From Ceratobasidium sp. AG-K (taxonomy: Eukaryota > Basidiomycota > Agaricomycetes > Cantharellales > Ceratobasidiaceae): a DNA stretch of 64,000 nucleotides. Location: positions 806,001-870,000 of the forward strand of contig JAWNGF010000003.1 in the NCBI GenBank assembly GCA_037039685.1. Direction: 5' to 3'. Position numbers and translations under genes: made by a program. The notes under the pieces were generated by a model. The model was not told where the DNA came from. It saw only the letters and a list, made by a program, of their open reading frames with translations, and made no database searches. This document shows, in pieces, positions 11,646 to 24,392 of this stretch (positions within the stretch are counted from its first letter, which is position 1; each line of letters opens with the position of its first letter).

Positions 11646-11754
11646 TTTTAGTAATCATCTTGTCAAAGAACATCATGAGTAGTTCTTCATTTCAGTGTCG
11701 CATTGTATACACTCCGAATAAATCTATATACTATAACTTCAATTTCTTTTCAGT

Positions 11755-14700
11755 TCAATTCCGGACGAGCGAGAGCCCAAATTTGGTCTCTCCAATCTCC
11801 TGCTCCTCTTCGATCAATACTGTCGCGCCCTTGGGTCGCTGCGCAACATCCTTGGGCAACCCCCTGATGCTCTTCTGGATCATCTCGGATTGCTCGCTCA
11901 TGGCTTTGAGAATATCCTGACCCTCGCCGTTGGCAAACGAGTAGTACACGTCCACCTCGTCGACCGCTTGCAGTCCACCCTTTTTCCTGAGTTTCTGTAC
12001 GCGGTTGATCAACTCGCGCGCGAGACCCTCGCCTTCGAGTTCAGGGTGGATGCGAATGTCAAGAACGACCACAACGTCATTATCCGTGTTGGTCGCTGCC
12101 GTTCCGTCTTCTGGGAGCTCGACGTATCGCTGGACTGTGAGGTCTCCGGCGACGAGCTTGATGCCGGCGACGTCAACTGTCCCGGTCTGGACGTACGCCT
12201 TGACATCCTCGGAGGAAAGGTTCGGCAGCCCGGCCTTGACCTTGCCCATGTCCTTGCGCAGCTTGCGACCGAGAACGGGCCAGTCGGCAACGGCACGGTA
12301 CTTGACACCTGTGCGCGCCTCATCAGAGGTGAACACGACTTCGCGAACGTTGAGTTCTGACTCGAGGTAGCGCTGGAGCGACTTGACGTCGTCAATGTAC
12401 TCGGCATCTGGGTGGAACACGAGCAATTCCTTGAGCGGGGTCTGAGGACGGGTCAGCACTAGCCAAGGAGTCCCGAGCGAGTAATCTTACCTTGAGCGCC
12501 CGGTTGTGCCTCTCTCGGAGGGTACGAGTGAGCTCAATGACCGCTTGCATGCGCTGGACTTGACGCTCGATAACAACATCAAAGTACTCGTCCTTGACCT
12601 GCGGGAACGGCAAAAAGTGGATAGAGCGGTCGTCTGGGACGTCGGGAGATTTAGGAATAAACGGTCGCAAGCCCTGGTAGATGTTCTCGGTGATGAACGG
12701 GGTATAGGAAGCCTGGTGCACGTGTTAATGCTCGCAATACTAAGTATATGCGCGAAAATGCGTACCATGGTGGAGCAGAGAGTAATGAGTGTCTCGAAAA
12801 GGGTATTGAGCGCCGCGACCGCGACCTCGGGTCCATCTTCTCCCTTTAACCGCTTGCGGTTGAAGCGAATGTACCAGTTCGTGAGCTCGTCAACCAGGTC
12901 AAGTAAGCGCGGCACAATGGTATAAAGTCGATAGGCTAACCCACTATCAATCACTTGCCAATCTGAGTAAAAGGCTCAACTTACCAGCCATCTCCTCCCT
13001 GACAAGCTTGATCAAACTCTGGCATCTCGCCAAGATCCATCGATCCATGACGTTCGTCGAACGCTCCTTGTGCGGCTCGTACACGAACGAAATTCCGCTC
13101 TCCTTCTTGAGGAGCGCGACTTGGCCGAGGAAGAATCGGTACGAGTTGAGCCATGGCAAAAGCACACGTGAGATAACGTCTCGTACGCCCTCTTCCCGGA
13201 AGCGCAAGCTCTCGGCGCGGACAATGGGAGAGTTGACCAGGTACATGCTAAGGAGCTTGGTTTTATATTATCAGGACGTGAGTTATGGGAGTGACCTACC
13301 GAGTTGCGTCTGCTCCGTACTTCTCGATGATCAAGTTTGGATCAGGGTAGTTCTTGAGACTCTTGCTCATCTTCTTGCCGTCCCTACAAAAATCATTAGC
13401 TACCACACTTATCCACTAGTTTTAACTTACGCAGCCAAGACCAGCCCAGTAACAATCAAGTTCTTCCACGGAGCCGTTCCAAACAAATGCGTCGACAATA
13501 CGAGCAAAGTGTAGAACCAACCGCGAGTCTGGTCAATACCCTCGGATACGAAATCGGCCGGGAACGTCTTTTCGAATTTCTCCTTGTTCTCAAAGGGATA
13601 GTGGACCTGCGCATAAGGCATGCTACGGGGTATGTGAGTTTTAGAGTAGTCCAACAGCGTTGAAGCGCGTACCTTCCAGACTCGAACCAGCAGTCAAACA
13701 CCTCGTCGACTCGCTTCAGTACACCCTTGCCGTTCTTTGAAGGGATAGTGATGTGATCGATCTTGTCGCGGTGGATATCAGTGATGCCCTTGACACCAGA
13801 AAGCTCCTCGAGTTGTTCGACCGAGCCAATGGCGACAATCTAACACACGGTAAATCACTGGATGAGAAAAAGAATTTAGAGGTACCCACCTCTTCGAGAT
13901 CTTCACTGGCCCATAGCGGGATTGGGGTTCCCCAGTAGCGGTTACGGGAAATATTCCAGTCGCGCGCATTGGCGAGCCAGTTCCCGAATCGATTGTCGCC
14001 GACGGCTTGAGGGACCCTATAATTCGCCGTCAGTGACGCCAAAGGAAGCAAAATCGGAGCCCATACCATCGAGTTTCAGAATTGTTCTTGACGAGATCGT
14101 CTACCACGGGCTGCACACGGACGAACCACGAAGGGATGGCCTTATACAATAGGGGTGTATGCGACCTATTTGGATTTGGTCAGTATCCAAGTATCAATTA
14201 TGCTAGTATATTCACCTCCAGCAGAAAGGATACTGATGGGTAATCAACGACTGGACAATCATCGGCCCTTGGATTTCAGGACTTTTTGAATCTCCTTGTC
14301 GGCCACCTGTCGAAGCGTTCAGTAACAGGTTCTACTAGCTAAACTAGAACATACCTTGACATACATTCCCGCAAAGTCTGGAACTTCCTTGGTGAATCGG
14401 CCTGCATCATCGAGCGGGCACGGGGGCTGCTCGTCGTGGCGGATAACGCCGTGGGCAAGCGTGACACGGTGATCGTCCTCGCCAAACGATGGCGCTTGGT
14501 GAACGATACCCGTACCGCTTTCGCTCGTCACGTAGGTATCGTTGAGCACGCGGAACGCCCGGTCCTCGTACTATAAATCAAATTCAGCGGTGGATATATG
14601 CATGACCACAGTACGAACCTGCTCGGTAAAGTAGTCGAACAGTGGCGTGTACCTCCACCCCTTCATATCGGAGCCTTTGAATTGACCGACTTTCTTGAAT

Positions 14701-15714
14701 TCGGCCTTTTTAGGATCCTTGTAGAGCGTGGTGAGGAGGTTCTCGTGGAGGATAAAGTTGCACCCATGCTTGGGGTCGTGGATCTTGACATAGGTAAAGT
14801 CGGGGTGGACACACAGTGCGAGATTGCTGGGCAACGTCCAGGGAGTGGTTGTCCACGCGAGCAAACTCGTCGAAGGATCGTCGACCAAGGGGAACGAAAT
14901 AGTGACTAGACCCAGTTAGATAGGCCAACCCACCAGCCAAATGACTCACCCGCAGGATCATTAACCTCCCGATAGTCCAGCCCCGCCTCGAAATTCGACA
15001 AGGGCGTAGTGCACCCCGTCGAGTACGGCATGACACGCAACCCCCGATACACCAGCCCCTTTTTGAACAACTCTGAAAACGCCCACCACACGCTCTCCAT
15101 AAACTGGATATTGAGCGTCTTGTAGTCATTGTCGAAATCGATCCAACGGCCCATGCGCTCGACGGTGGCGCGCCATTCAGACGAATATCGCATGACGATG
15201 GAGCGGCATTCCTCATTGTACTTGTCGATCCCGAGCTTGAGCACATCGTCCTTTCCGGTGATCCCGAGTTTCTTGTCGATTTCGTGCTCGACGGGTAGGC
15301 CGTGCGTGTCCCATCCGAACCGACGCTCGACGTGGAACCCACTTGCGTGTGCGTGTCGGGTCACAATGTCCTATTACGTGTGAGCGAGGCGAATGTTGTG
15401 GCTGATGTCCATACCTTGACTGTTCCCGCCAATCTGACTCGAAATCAGCACGAGACCACCCACAGATCGCGCCAGAAATGCTCACAAATGCCCATAGTGG
15501 GGTAAACCAGTCGCAAACGGCGGCCCATCATAAAATGAAAACTCGGGGCGTCCCTCGGACAACTTTAGACTGGTGCGAAACGCATCGATCTCGCGCCAAT
15601 AGGCAATGACCTTTTCTTCTTCCTTGGGAAAGTTGAACTGGGCACCGACTGCAACGGGTTAGCAACCGTGCGCGCGCCGCACGGCGACTTACTATCGTGA
15701 GGTGGAAAGGACAT
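11755..15714 (-). CDS. ILS1: Isoleucyl-tRNA synthetase, cytoplasmic
   Basis: A multi-exon class I aminoacyl-tRNA synthetase that charges tRNA-Ile. The start is at 15714 (MSFPPHD, then a short intron). The HIGH-type signature is HYGH in [12 protein letters not shown] (around 15490-15520), split by an intron. The connective (editing) domain includes [20 protein letters not shown] (about 14460-14540). The KMSKS signature ([14 protein letters not shown]) lies near 13345-13380, followed by the anticodon-binding region ([17 protein letters not shown]) and the C-terminal extension ending KFGLSLVRN. At about 14259-14267 the frame changes by one base: KVLKSKGR is followed directly by TGA, while [16 protein letters not shown] lies in another frame. 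Because the enzyme is essential, an assembly indel is the likelier cause. Confidence 0.9.
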
Positions 15715-16032
15715 TGTCCAGCGATTGTCGTCGTCCTTTGGTCAAGGGCTCAAATAAATCTCAAATCAAATCGACTCATCTCATCCACCACACGAGATGA
15801 CAAATATCTGACTCGCCGAGTTTATTTACAGAACTATAAATCATACTATATTTGCATGTATAGACTTTCAACAAGGCATGGGCCAAATAACGCACATCAA
15901 CGAGAAGACACATCGAAGGTATAAAACATATCGAAATCATGAAAAAAGCGCAAAGCAAGAAAACGCATAAGATAATGTTCGAGAAACGACTGGACAAAGT
16001 CTAGTCAACGCGACTGGGACATGACCAAGGGA
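15715..16032. other. Intergenic between ILS1 and WEE1
   Basis: About 320 bp with no supported gene. It holds the ILS1 promoter and the WEE1 3' untranslated region. The sequence is more A/T-rich than its surroundings; the small ORFs on both strands show no family pattern. Confidence 0.4.
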
Positions 16033-19000
16033 CTAGGACATGTCCATCCCATCGCCCGCCCGCCCAAGCACCTCCTCCAAAAACGCAGGTCCCTCGCTCC
16101 CAAACGGCGATGCCCTGAACACGTCGGTCGGTCCAGCACCGGGCTTCTTGGCACTCTCGATCGCACGCATCATCCGCGCATGGGTCCGCGCGACGCATCC
16201 GTGCGCACACACAGCATCCATGCTCGGTCGGCTCGGAGCCTCGCGGCGCATCATGGTCTCGATCAGCTCGACGAGTTCGGGGCTGAATCCGTCGAGCTCG
16301 ACGTCGGAGAGGTCGTTGTTCCGGAGCTTGTGCCATGGTTCGCCCCTATGTCGCAGTCAGTACACGTAAAACCAAAACAGAAACCAACCGGGACTCACAT
16401 CTGAGGCACGATAATATTACCAGCACATTCTAGCAAAGTCATACCCAAACTAAACACATCCGCCTCGAAGCCGTACACGCCTTGCAAAATCTCGGGGGCC
16501 ATGTAATCCCGATCGCCCTCGCGTTCGAACCCATCCGAGCTGTCGGCATCAGACGGAACCCGGGGCCAGCGTGAGGCCATGCCAAAGTCGCCGATACGGA
16601 TCCGGCCTTCGATTGTCACGAACATGTTGGCGGGTTTGAGGTCGAGGTGGATCACACCCATGCGGTGGATGTACGCAAGGCCCTGTGAAACAATCAGTTA
16701 GTTGTTGGGCGCTGTTGAAGAGAGAACGTACATGGCTAAGGTCGCTTGTAATCTTCCACACCCGCGCCTCGTCGAGCCTCGCAAACCGCTCGCCCCACTC
16801 GTTCAAGAAGTCCGCCAAATTACCGAGCTCGCACATTTCCGTCAAGATCAAGCTCTTTCCGTCCTGTTCCCATGCATCCACAAACAACAAGACGTTCGGG
16901 TGTCCACCGGGTTGTCCAAGACTCAAGTGTCGCAAAATGTCCTCCTCCTCAAGAACCCGCCTCCGGTGCCGCACACCCTCGAACCGTTTACTCCTCTTGA
17001 CAGCAAACAATCGCCCATCCTTCTCGACCTTCAACACCTCCCCAAACGCGCCCTTGCCGATCTGTTGAATAGTCGTATACTCGCGCTCGAGTCGGCCAAG
17101 CACAACCGTCGGCTCGGGGTCCTCGACCATCGCAGGCTGAGGCGGAGGTGGACGACGACATTTCGAGAGGATAGGCGACGCGCGGTGACTCGTTCGACGC
17201 GCGGGAGCAGAGGGAGTGTCGGTGAGAGACGAAGCGAGGGAAGAGAGAGAAGGAGACGGAGTGACGAGGCGCCAGTTGGGGACCGGGATCGAGCTGCGCG
17301 GGGGTTGAGCGGGGAGGGAGTTTCGTTGGGCCGGTCGGCCGAGTCCGAGGCCTTTGTTGGGCCCAAAGGGGAGCTGTCGGCCGGCGACTGGTTGAGCGGA
17401 CCTCGCGCCAGCTGCGGGCAAGGTCTGTCGAGGCTGCACGCTGCCCCTCCGAGTCCCGCCGACCATCCCACCTCGGCGTGTAGGGGTTCCGGCCACGCTT
17501 GCCTCGCCGTCACTCCCAGAAATCGTCTCGCAGCTCACGCGGCGCATGAACGAGTCTGGGCCCGAGTTCAAGAAGGACGGTGTCGAACTAGGGAATAGGG
17601 GCCCAGACGTCGAGGCCTTGACCTCGTCCTCGTTCTCGCCATCGACGACAAACAACGGGACTCGACCAAGTCCAACGCTCCCGTACGACCTCCTCTGTTG
17701 CCCGAGCGGCTGGCGTTTGGGACCGGGGCTCTTTGATCCTCCAGCCTTGCGAATACCAGAAATGTCACCCGCGCTGGCTTTCCGAACGCCCGGGAGATCC
17801 CCGGCGCTACCCTTTCGAATACCAGACAAATCCCCGGCACTACCCTTGCGCACACCCGTCACTTCGCTCACATTCGCCTTGCGCATCCCGAGCGACACAT
17901 CTCCCAGGCTGACTTTGCGGATGTCTGCGTTGGACGAGCGCCTCGGACGGCCTTCACCCGACTTGCGCCGTGGCCGGAGCGACGGGGATTCGTCGATTGG
18001 TGTAGGGCTTGCTTCGGGTTCGAGGTTGAGGAAGCGGCTGCGACCCGCCGCGGGGCTGTTGTCGGGGGAGAGTTCGGGGAAGTGGATAGGGAGGGAGGGG
18101 CGCGAGGGAGCTAGAGTAGAGTTTAATACAATTCAGTATGTGGATGAGCGGACGTACCTCGCGTGCCGAAAGCTTTGCCGCCCCGGTCAGGAAGGCTTGT
18201 CATCCATCCTCTCGCGCCCGACCCGCCCATGGAGATCGGACCACCAGCAATCATACTCTGCCCGAACACGTTCTTCTTGACCGGCGTGTCGGGGATAAGA
18301 GAGACTCCACCCGGCCCATCGACTGAGAAGCTCGTGTGCTGGACCATACTGTCAAAGATCGACTTGTCGAGGTCCTCTTCGTCGGCGTTCGAGGGCCACG
18401 ACGCGACCAGATCTCCAACCTCGTCCTGTACCTCGTCGGCCTCGTTCTCCATTTCCATCTCCATCTCCCTTGGTGCCTCGAGGTTGGGCAAATTTCCGCG
18501 GCCAAATGACATAGTCCGGGTCCGAGTCTTGGGTTTGGCGCTCGCCGTAAGCTTGATCCCCTCTTCGAGTTGCATGCTCTCGTCCGCCGTGCCCTTGTAT
18601 TTCTTCTTGAGCGGGCCACTAAGCAGACTCGACACCCCGGAAAAGGTAACGTTCCCCGGCAATGCATCCGCGCGGACCCTCGACATGGCATCCAAGCGCT
18701 TAACCGGCGGTGGCGAACTGGCCGCAATGGGCGGGAACATTTCCCCATCATCCAAGTTCATTTCCTTTTCAAACAACCCGCCTTGCTTGTGCCCCGTCTT
18801 CATAGGCGACGACGTCCGGGGCGGCGAGAAGCCAGAAATCGAAAACGCCGGAGCGACAAAGTTCTTCGGGGCATTAGACGTGGTCGAATTTTGGACAAAG
18901 GGACTAGTAGGGTCTGTGCTCGGGACGGGTTCGGTGATCGGGATCTCCGCGCTAGGGTGGGCGAAGATGCCGCCGGCCATGGCGCGACGAGTCGGTTTGT

Positions 19001-20128
19001 AAGATTTGAGTTTACGGTTGGATAGGTCGAGGGGGATGCCTTTGCCCTTGGTGAGATTCGAAAATAGGATGGAGGGGGAATCAGAGTCGGAGCCGCCGAG
19101 GTTGTATTCGTCGTCTATTAAAGAGAGCTAGAACCCAGGTTAGTTGGGAACAATGAGCGACCGAGTCACATACCTTGCGGATTGACTCGGAATTTACATC
19201 CATCCCGCCGTGCCAGCTATAATCACCCTGCGAGGGCAATGGAAGCCCGAGCCGAAATTTGCGTGCCGTGGGCGAGGCAGGCGATGACGTTTCCGGAGGC
19301 GAACTGCGCTCGGGGGCAGGCTCGCGGTGTCGGGACCGATTGGGCGTAAGCAGAAATTTAGGGACCGCCGACGACGCAACAGAGTACTCGAGCGAGCGGC
19401 GCTTGGCTTTTGGCGGCTGCAACTCCTCGAGAAGTGTTGGACGGGAGCTCGGGGTGCGGGTGAGGTTGGAGCGGGAGGGAGGTTGGTCGTGAGGTGGGAA
19501 AATCCCGCTAAACATCTGGTCGGTTGAAGCGAACCCCGCGGCGGTGTGCCAGCTCTGCTCGGCTGTCGTGTCCTCGCCTTGGTCGAGGATGAGGTCCTGG
19601 CTGTCGTCGGGGTCTGCGTCGTGTATCTCGACGTCATCATCAAGCCCGAATCCTCTGATTACGGAGTCGCCCTCGATGTCTAATTCGAGATCTGATGCAT
19701 CCGAGTCCGAGTCGGAGAGTGGGACAAGCGGTTGCGCAAAGGTCGTATCGGAACACAGCCGGGTAAGTGGTCTACGGGCAAAAGGGCCTGGCCCAGGCGA
19801 CGTGATGGCCGAGCCAAAGTCGAGAGATGCTCGTCTGGGAGATGGGAATGGATGGAAAGGTCGGTCGATGGACGACATGCGGAAAGCGGGGTTGGGGCTC
19901 GAGCAGGATCCGCTGTCGGAGAGGCGATGGCGAATGCATAGGCGTATCCGTCCCGCTCTCCGCACCCGCATTGGGCGTCGACACAGAGCGCAACGGCGAC
20001 ATTTGCGGTCGTCGGTAGGGGTTGTGTGGTTGGCGGTGGGTCGCTGCTCCAAAGTTAGCTCCGCCCATACTATTTCGGCAAGACTCACGAGGCGTGCGCA
20101 AACAGGGCGGAGGGGTACTCGCAATCAT
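16033..20128 (-). CDS. WEE1: Wee1-type mitotic inhibitor kinase
   Basis: Six exons (20089-20128, 19174-20043, 18158-19127, 16732-18110, 16399-16682, 16033-16345). A long disordered Ser/Pro regulatory region precedes a C-terminal kinase domain: glycine loop IGKGAFGEV, the catalytic lysine in FAVKRSKR, GVIHLDLKPANMF with the Wee1-type HLDLKPAN loop, DFGMA, MAPEIL. Wee1 phosphorylates the inhibitory tyrosine of Cdk1 and blocks mitotic entry; a Wee1 from this context would be nuclear. A short repeat block (RKGSAGDLSGI-like units) lies at about 17740-17900. Within 19893-19930 the N-terminal frame (NPYRRPQMSPLRSVSTPNAG) and the downstream frame (SSPNPAFRMSSIDRPFHPF) differ by one base; removing one base makes the total length divisible by three (about 1284 residues). 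Confidence 0.88.
17740..17920 (-). repeat. Degenerate 33-bp coding repeats in WEE1
   Basis: On the minus strand this part of the WEE1 exon encodes consecutive, imperfect 11-residue units of the type (V/I)RK(G/A)SAGD(L/I)xG, for example VRKGSAGDLSG, IRKGSAGDLPG and VRKASAGDISG, preceded by weaker copies (IRKVSLGDVSLG, MRKANVSEVTG). The units repeat a basic R-K-x-S motif of the kind phosphorylated by basophilic kinases. The DNA is similar but not identical between copies. Confidence 0.75.
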
Positions 20129-21443
20129 CGTCGAATAGATAAAAACTCAGAATTAATCGTGTTTTCGTGTCGCTTATGTGCAGTTCATAAATGTGTGTAG
20201 TAGTAACTCTGCAACATCCGCCCTGCACACCGGATCCAACATCGTCACGTGACTCTGTCATCATCGCCCCTGTCCCCTTGTTCTTCTTTTCCTGCGCCGC
20301 GCCTCGAATCTCCCCATTCGCAGTCGCGCCACCTCGAACGTTAAAGCACTTTCTGGAACGCACCATCCCCGACGCGCGCCCTCCCGCCTCCCGACGCGTC
20401 AACATGACCTAACAAGGACAAAGAACGCGCCATGTTCATCAACTTGCTTTTTTAGCGTGGATCCCCCGCCGATCTCCCCTCCCTTGAAATTCCCGCTTCG
20501 CCCTCTCAAATTCCCGCTAGACTATGTACGGTATATACGCCGCGGCGAACCCATGTCCGTGCCTTGGCCCGCCTGTCGTGGAGCTCTGATCCAAGTCATT
20601 CTGGGCGGGCCCGCCGTGGCGCTCAATGCGTAGTGGGGTAACTCGGACGAAACTTGAAACGGGGTACCCTGGATTTGTGTGAACGTCATGCAAAGTTTGT
20701 CTGCTGACCCTGCATAGCTATGCTCGTTCTGTGTGCATGTATGCATCGCTAGTGTTTTCGTGCTACGGAATTGTCAACGACGTTGAATGCACGACTAGCG
20801 CGTCATGAACAATGCTCAGCCTGTGTGTGCGCGGCGGGTGCCTTGCATGATGAGGGAACAAACTGAAATGATTATCGGGATTTGGTGGTGGTCAGACTTG
20901 GTTCAGTCCACTCGCTACGTGAGGCGCTTCAACGTTGGTAGTTATTGTACCGAAAATATGTTGCTGCGCTTGCGTGGTGTCTCTTTTCATATATTCCAGT
21001 AATTTGGTCGGTCCAGGAAGAGGCGGAGGGGTGTCAAGTCGAATCGGGTGGACAGTGAAGTGGCTCTGGTGTTCAACTTGTAGATGCTTAATAATATCTC
21101 AGCGGCTAAGAAAACGCAGTGAAATATGAACACAGCCAAGGTGTCTCAAACCATTAACCCTCCTCAGTCCCAACCATCGTCTTGTTTCAGTCGCTGGTGG
21201 TCGACTGGACATATACCGTACAGACCACTATATTTACTTTACATCCCGAGCTACAGTGTTGTTACGATGATAGTGAACCCGGCCATAACGGAGCGGGTGT
21301 GATATAACGTATATATGAGAGCCTCTCGGCGGAACAAATGACGGCAACTGAGAGATAAAACATCCCGCCGATTTCTCGCCCATCAAAGGAATATAGTGGT
21401 CAACAAGAACCTTTCCATCATTCCTAACAACCCCAGCACCTAC
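20129..21443. other. Intergenic and decayed NLR2 3' flank
   Basis: About 1.3 kb between WEE1 and the first transposon flank. The left part must hold the WEE1 promoter. The right part, on the minus strand from 21443 down, follows the splice donor (GTAGGT) of the truncated NLR2 exon, but I find no NACHT or WD40 coding sequence after it. The remaining ORFs show no family pattern. Confidence 0.4.
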
Positions 21444-21494
21444 CAGAATTTGGCGAAACAAATCCTCGACCCGCCGATAGCATTAGATAATATC
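21444..21494 (-). pseudogene. NLR2 relic, exon part left of CACTA element 1
   Basis: Read on the minus strand, this is the continuation of an NLR N-terminal exon whose first part lies at 36088-36178 on the other side of the transposon. It encodes CYRRVEDLFRQIL before a GTAGGT donor, parallel to HYYRIESLFRQLL at the same exon end of NLR1. Where NLR1 has a glutamine codon this copy has TAA, a nonsense mutation. No NACHT or WD40 part follows at lower coordinates, so the gene is a relic. Confidence 0.75.
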
Positions 21495-21526
21495 CACTGT
21501 GGACCCCAGACTTCCGGATCGTCCGG
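21495..21526 (+). repeat. Left terminal inverted repeat, element 1
   Basis: About 32 bp, starting with a perfect 13-bp match (CACTGTGGACCCC) to the inverted right end at 36056-36087. The next 19 positions align without gaps with about six mismatches, including a shared ACTTCCG. The terminal CACTG defines the edge next to the ATC duplication. Confidence 0.85.
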
Positions 21527-21720
21527 GGGTCGGGTCCGGATGGCACAAAAATCCGGAGGTAAGTCCCGCCAATGTCTTTTGGCGGACTTCCGGATTCCAT
21601 ATCCGGACCTCCGGACGACCCAACTTACCTCCGGATTGCCGAACATACTTCCGGACGTGCTCGCCGCCCTCGGACGGGCCTCTGGCGGATGATCGGCCAC
21701 TTTCGGATTGTTCGGAGGTT
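21508..21720. repeat. Subterminal TCCGG/CCGGA motif cluster, left
   Basis: This stretch contains many short copies of TCCGGA, CCGGAC and ACTTCCGG in both orientations. CACTA elements generally carry such subterminal arrays as binding sites for their own DNA-binding proteins. A matching cluster lies inside the other end at about 35560-36060. Function here is inferred from position and composition. Confidence 0.65.
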
Positions 21721-24387
21721 TCGAGGGGTGTTGTAGGATGGGGTGTAAACTGGTTATATAAACATTTGCGATTGTAATTACATAGTTCCTAATAATAGAA
21801 ATTGTTACATTAGCAAACTGGCGATCACGCAGCTCAATTAAATGCGGTGAGATAAACGTTTGCGCACCTTGGATTCATTCAGCACCCGGGCTCCGATCGA
21901 TAATCCACCATTTATTTCCATCACGAACTCGCCCGATCGCACACATGATGTTGCACGCGTCGATCACTTCACCGCTTGAAAGTGGACCATCGTACGAAAC
22001 CACTGTGTAGTCGTACGAGGTGTTGACTTTGGTTTGAGCCTCCAAAACCAAGGCAAGCAACAGGGTCTGAGGGTGATTGTTGGGATTGATGGCGGTGTTG
22101 GGCGGGATAGGGAGCGTGAAGAGGTGCTGGAGCTGCCCGTAAAAAGACTGCGTGATAAAGTCGGGGGGCGCATTTGGTAGATGTGCGAGTCGATCGACCT
22201 CGAGCTCGTACTATAATTATATTAGCATAGTTTGACCAATAAATGCAACTCTTACTCGAATGAAAGATGCGTCACGCCCATCTTCCCGTAGCTTGTGGTA
22301 GCCCCGTGCCTGGATCAAATCACCTCCCCCGGTGATGCGCATCCGTCCCCATTGCATAACCGACGCAGGAACATAAGCTTTGGCCACTTGGAATGTGGTT
22401 TTGTATGCTGTTACCAAGTGTTTGGCGATTTTTCGGCGCAGCGGCTCTGTCATCATCAGTCGTTTGGAACGGGGGGTCAACAGCGCACAATTTGGGTCTA
22501 AGTTGTATGCGGGCGTAAGAAAAAACGTAGTAAATTATTAGGTTACTTACAATCTGGAAGTCGGTCACCCTCAATTGCCTGACCTTCATCCTCGGCGTCC
22601 TTGGCATCCCTGGGGTGACGAAGCACGATCGTATCATGAAGGTCGTACACCTCGCAAATAACTCGCAGTTGAGCACAATCCAAGATTCGCCGTGCAATAT
22701 TTGCCGAGTAGTATCGTCGGCTCCGGACTGAAGCACCGATGAAGCTACAGTATTGCTCCATCGGGAAGGCCCAATACGCCCAGACGGGGCCTAGGAATTT
22801 GATCGAGTCGGCAATGTGCAGGAGATAATGAACGTTGACGGGGCATGTTTGTAGTCGATTGGCACTGTATTGATAGTATATGCTATTCAACGATAAGTTT
22901 CTGGTCGACAAGTGTATGTATGCGCTCACCCACCGTTCATATTCTTGAATCCACTCGGCGAATCCATTGCGAATCGTAGGAATGTCGTCCCTAGAAATTT
23001 GATGATCGACACACATCTTAACCAGAGTTATTAGGCGGACAAAATGGGTAAAATATGATCGCTTAGCAAAGCGACGGCGTAGTAAGCAAGGGGCAAGCTG
23101 AGTCACGAAGAGCATCCAGGACTCGGCGATAAAATTGCCGGCTTTTTCAGATTGGGGACACAACACCCGAATGCAGAAGGGATCATGCAGCCAGAGTCTT
23201 TGCATAGATTTCCAATAAGAGCCCAGAGTACCGAGTCAATTTGGTACGTTTCTTTGCCGTTGTTGATATTGTTAAAGTCGTTGGTCCATAGGTCGACAAG
23301 CTGGGGGATCAAGTTAATCCACACCATATGCATCACTTTGACAGGGAACAAGGCTGGAATGCTGATCAAAGAGAGTCTAGCAAGCAGTGAGACCCCTTTA
23401 ACACCGTAGGTTGTTGCCAGTTTGGAGCATGCGTACTCATTTGGTGTACAAAGGACCTTGTCCCCCTGCACTAGGGTTTCTGTATGCGTTCGCAGAGGCA
23501 AGTCCAGAGGGTCGGCGATCATTCCGTCAGGTTGATGTAATGGGCAATACATATGCATGCCGCCCCCAGATGTCTGGCCTGAGATTGCCTTGCGCATACA
23601 GAATCGGCAAGGGAATCGAGCATTGTGGCCCAAGAACTCGAGTACTTTAGTGATTGCCGGTATATCACCAAAGACAGCCAGAATATGAGCGCGCAGTAAG
23701 AAAACCTCCTTGCGTAGCATATCAACAGCTTTGACGCCCATTGCAAGTTCAATCAGTTTGTCAATAAGCAGCTGAAGAAAGGAATTAATATCCTTGGGAG
23801 AATGTGGGCCGGGAATTACGCCGACGCAGATGATATTCTCTAGTAGGTTTTGGATTTTGGGTGGAAAGTTATAGTTAATGAGAATTATTGGCCAGCAGGT
23901 GTTTTTTTGATGCTTGAAGGGACACAAGCCATCAATTGAAACCCCAAGTGCAAGTTTGCAACGATCCTCGAAGTGATAATGACTTTGTTTTTTGCCGTCT
24001 ATCTCCACCTTGGTACGTTTTAGTCTCTCATATTGCTCGCTGCCGAAGATCTTGTCTATGTCGCCCGATTGCTGATAATTTGTGCGGTATTCAAGCTTCT
24101 CGCAGGTGGATTTGTTGCAGAAAAGGGCAAGGACTTGGGGGATCATAGGGACATAAGAAAAGACTGAGTATGGTTGGCCAGCTGGGTTCAGTCGAGGTGC
24201 GTTGCAGTAAGGACATTCCTGTAAATCGCCTAGATAGCCGGTATAACAGACGCAAGAGTTCTTGCAGCAATGATACTTGACGGATGTTAGCGCCAAGAGC
24301 AAAAGCATTTGCGCGCGCACAAGTTTCAGCAATTGCAAACGGCCGTGGGACTTTTTGTGGATAAAAGCGTCTTGCATTGCCTTGTAG

Positions 24388-24392
24388 CTACG
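24388..24392 (+). repeat. Target site duplication CTACG, chromovirus 5' side
   Basis: CTACG lies directly before the 5' LTR and again directly after the 3' LTR at 31618-31622. A 5-bp duplication is typical of Ty3/gypsy integrases, and it proves that both LTRs belong to one insertion. Confidence 0.9.

Noticed and set aside
20085..20412. ORFs on both strands upstream of WEE1
   Set aside because: No recognisable content; overlapping frames in GC-rich promoter DNA.
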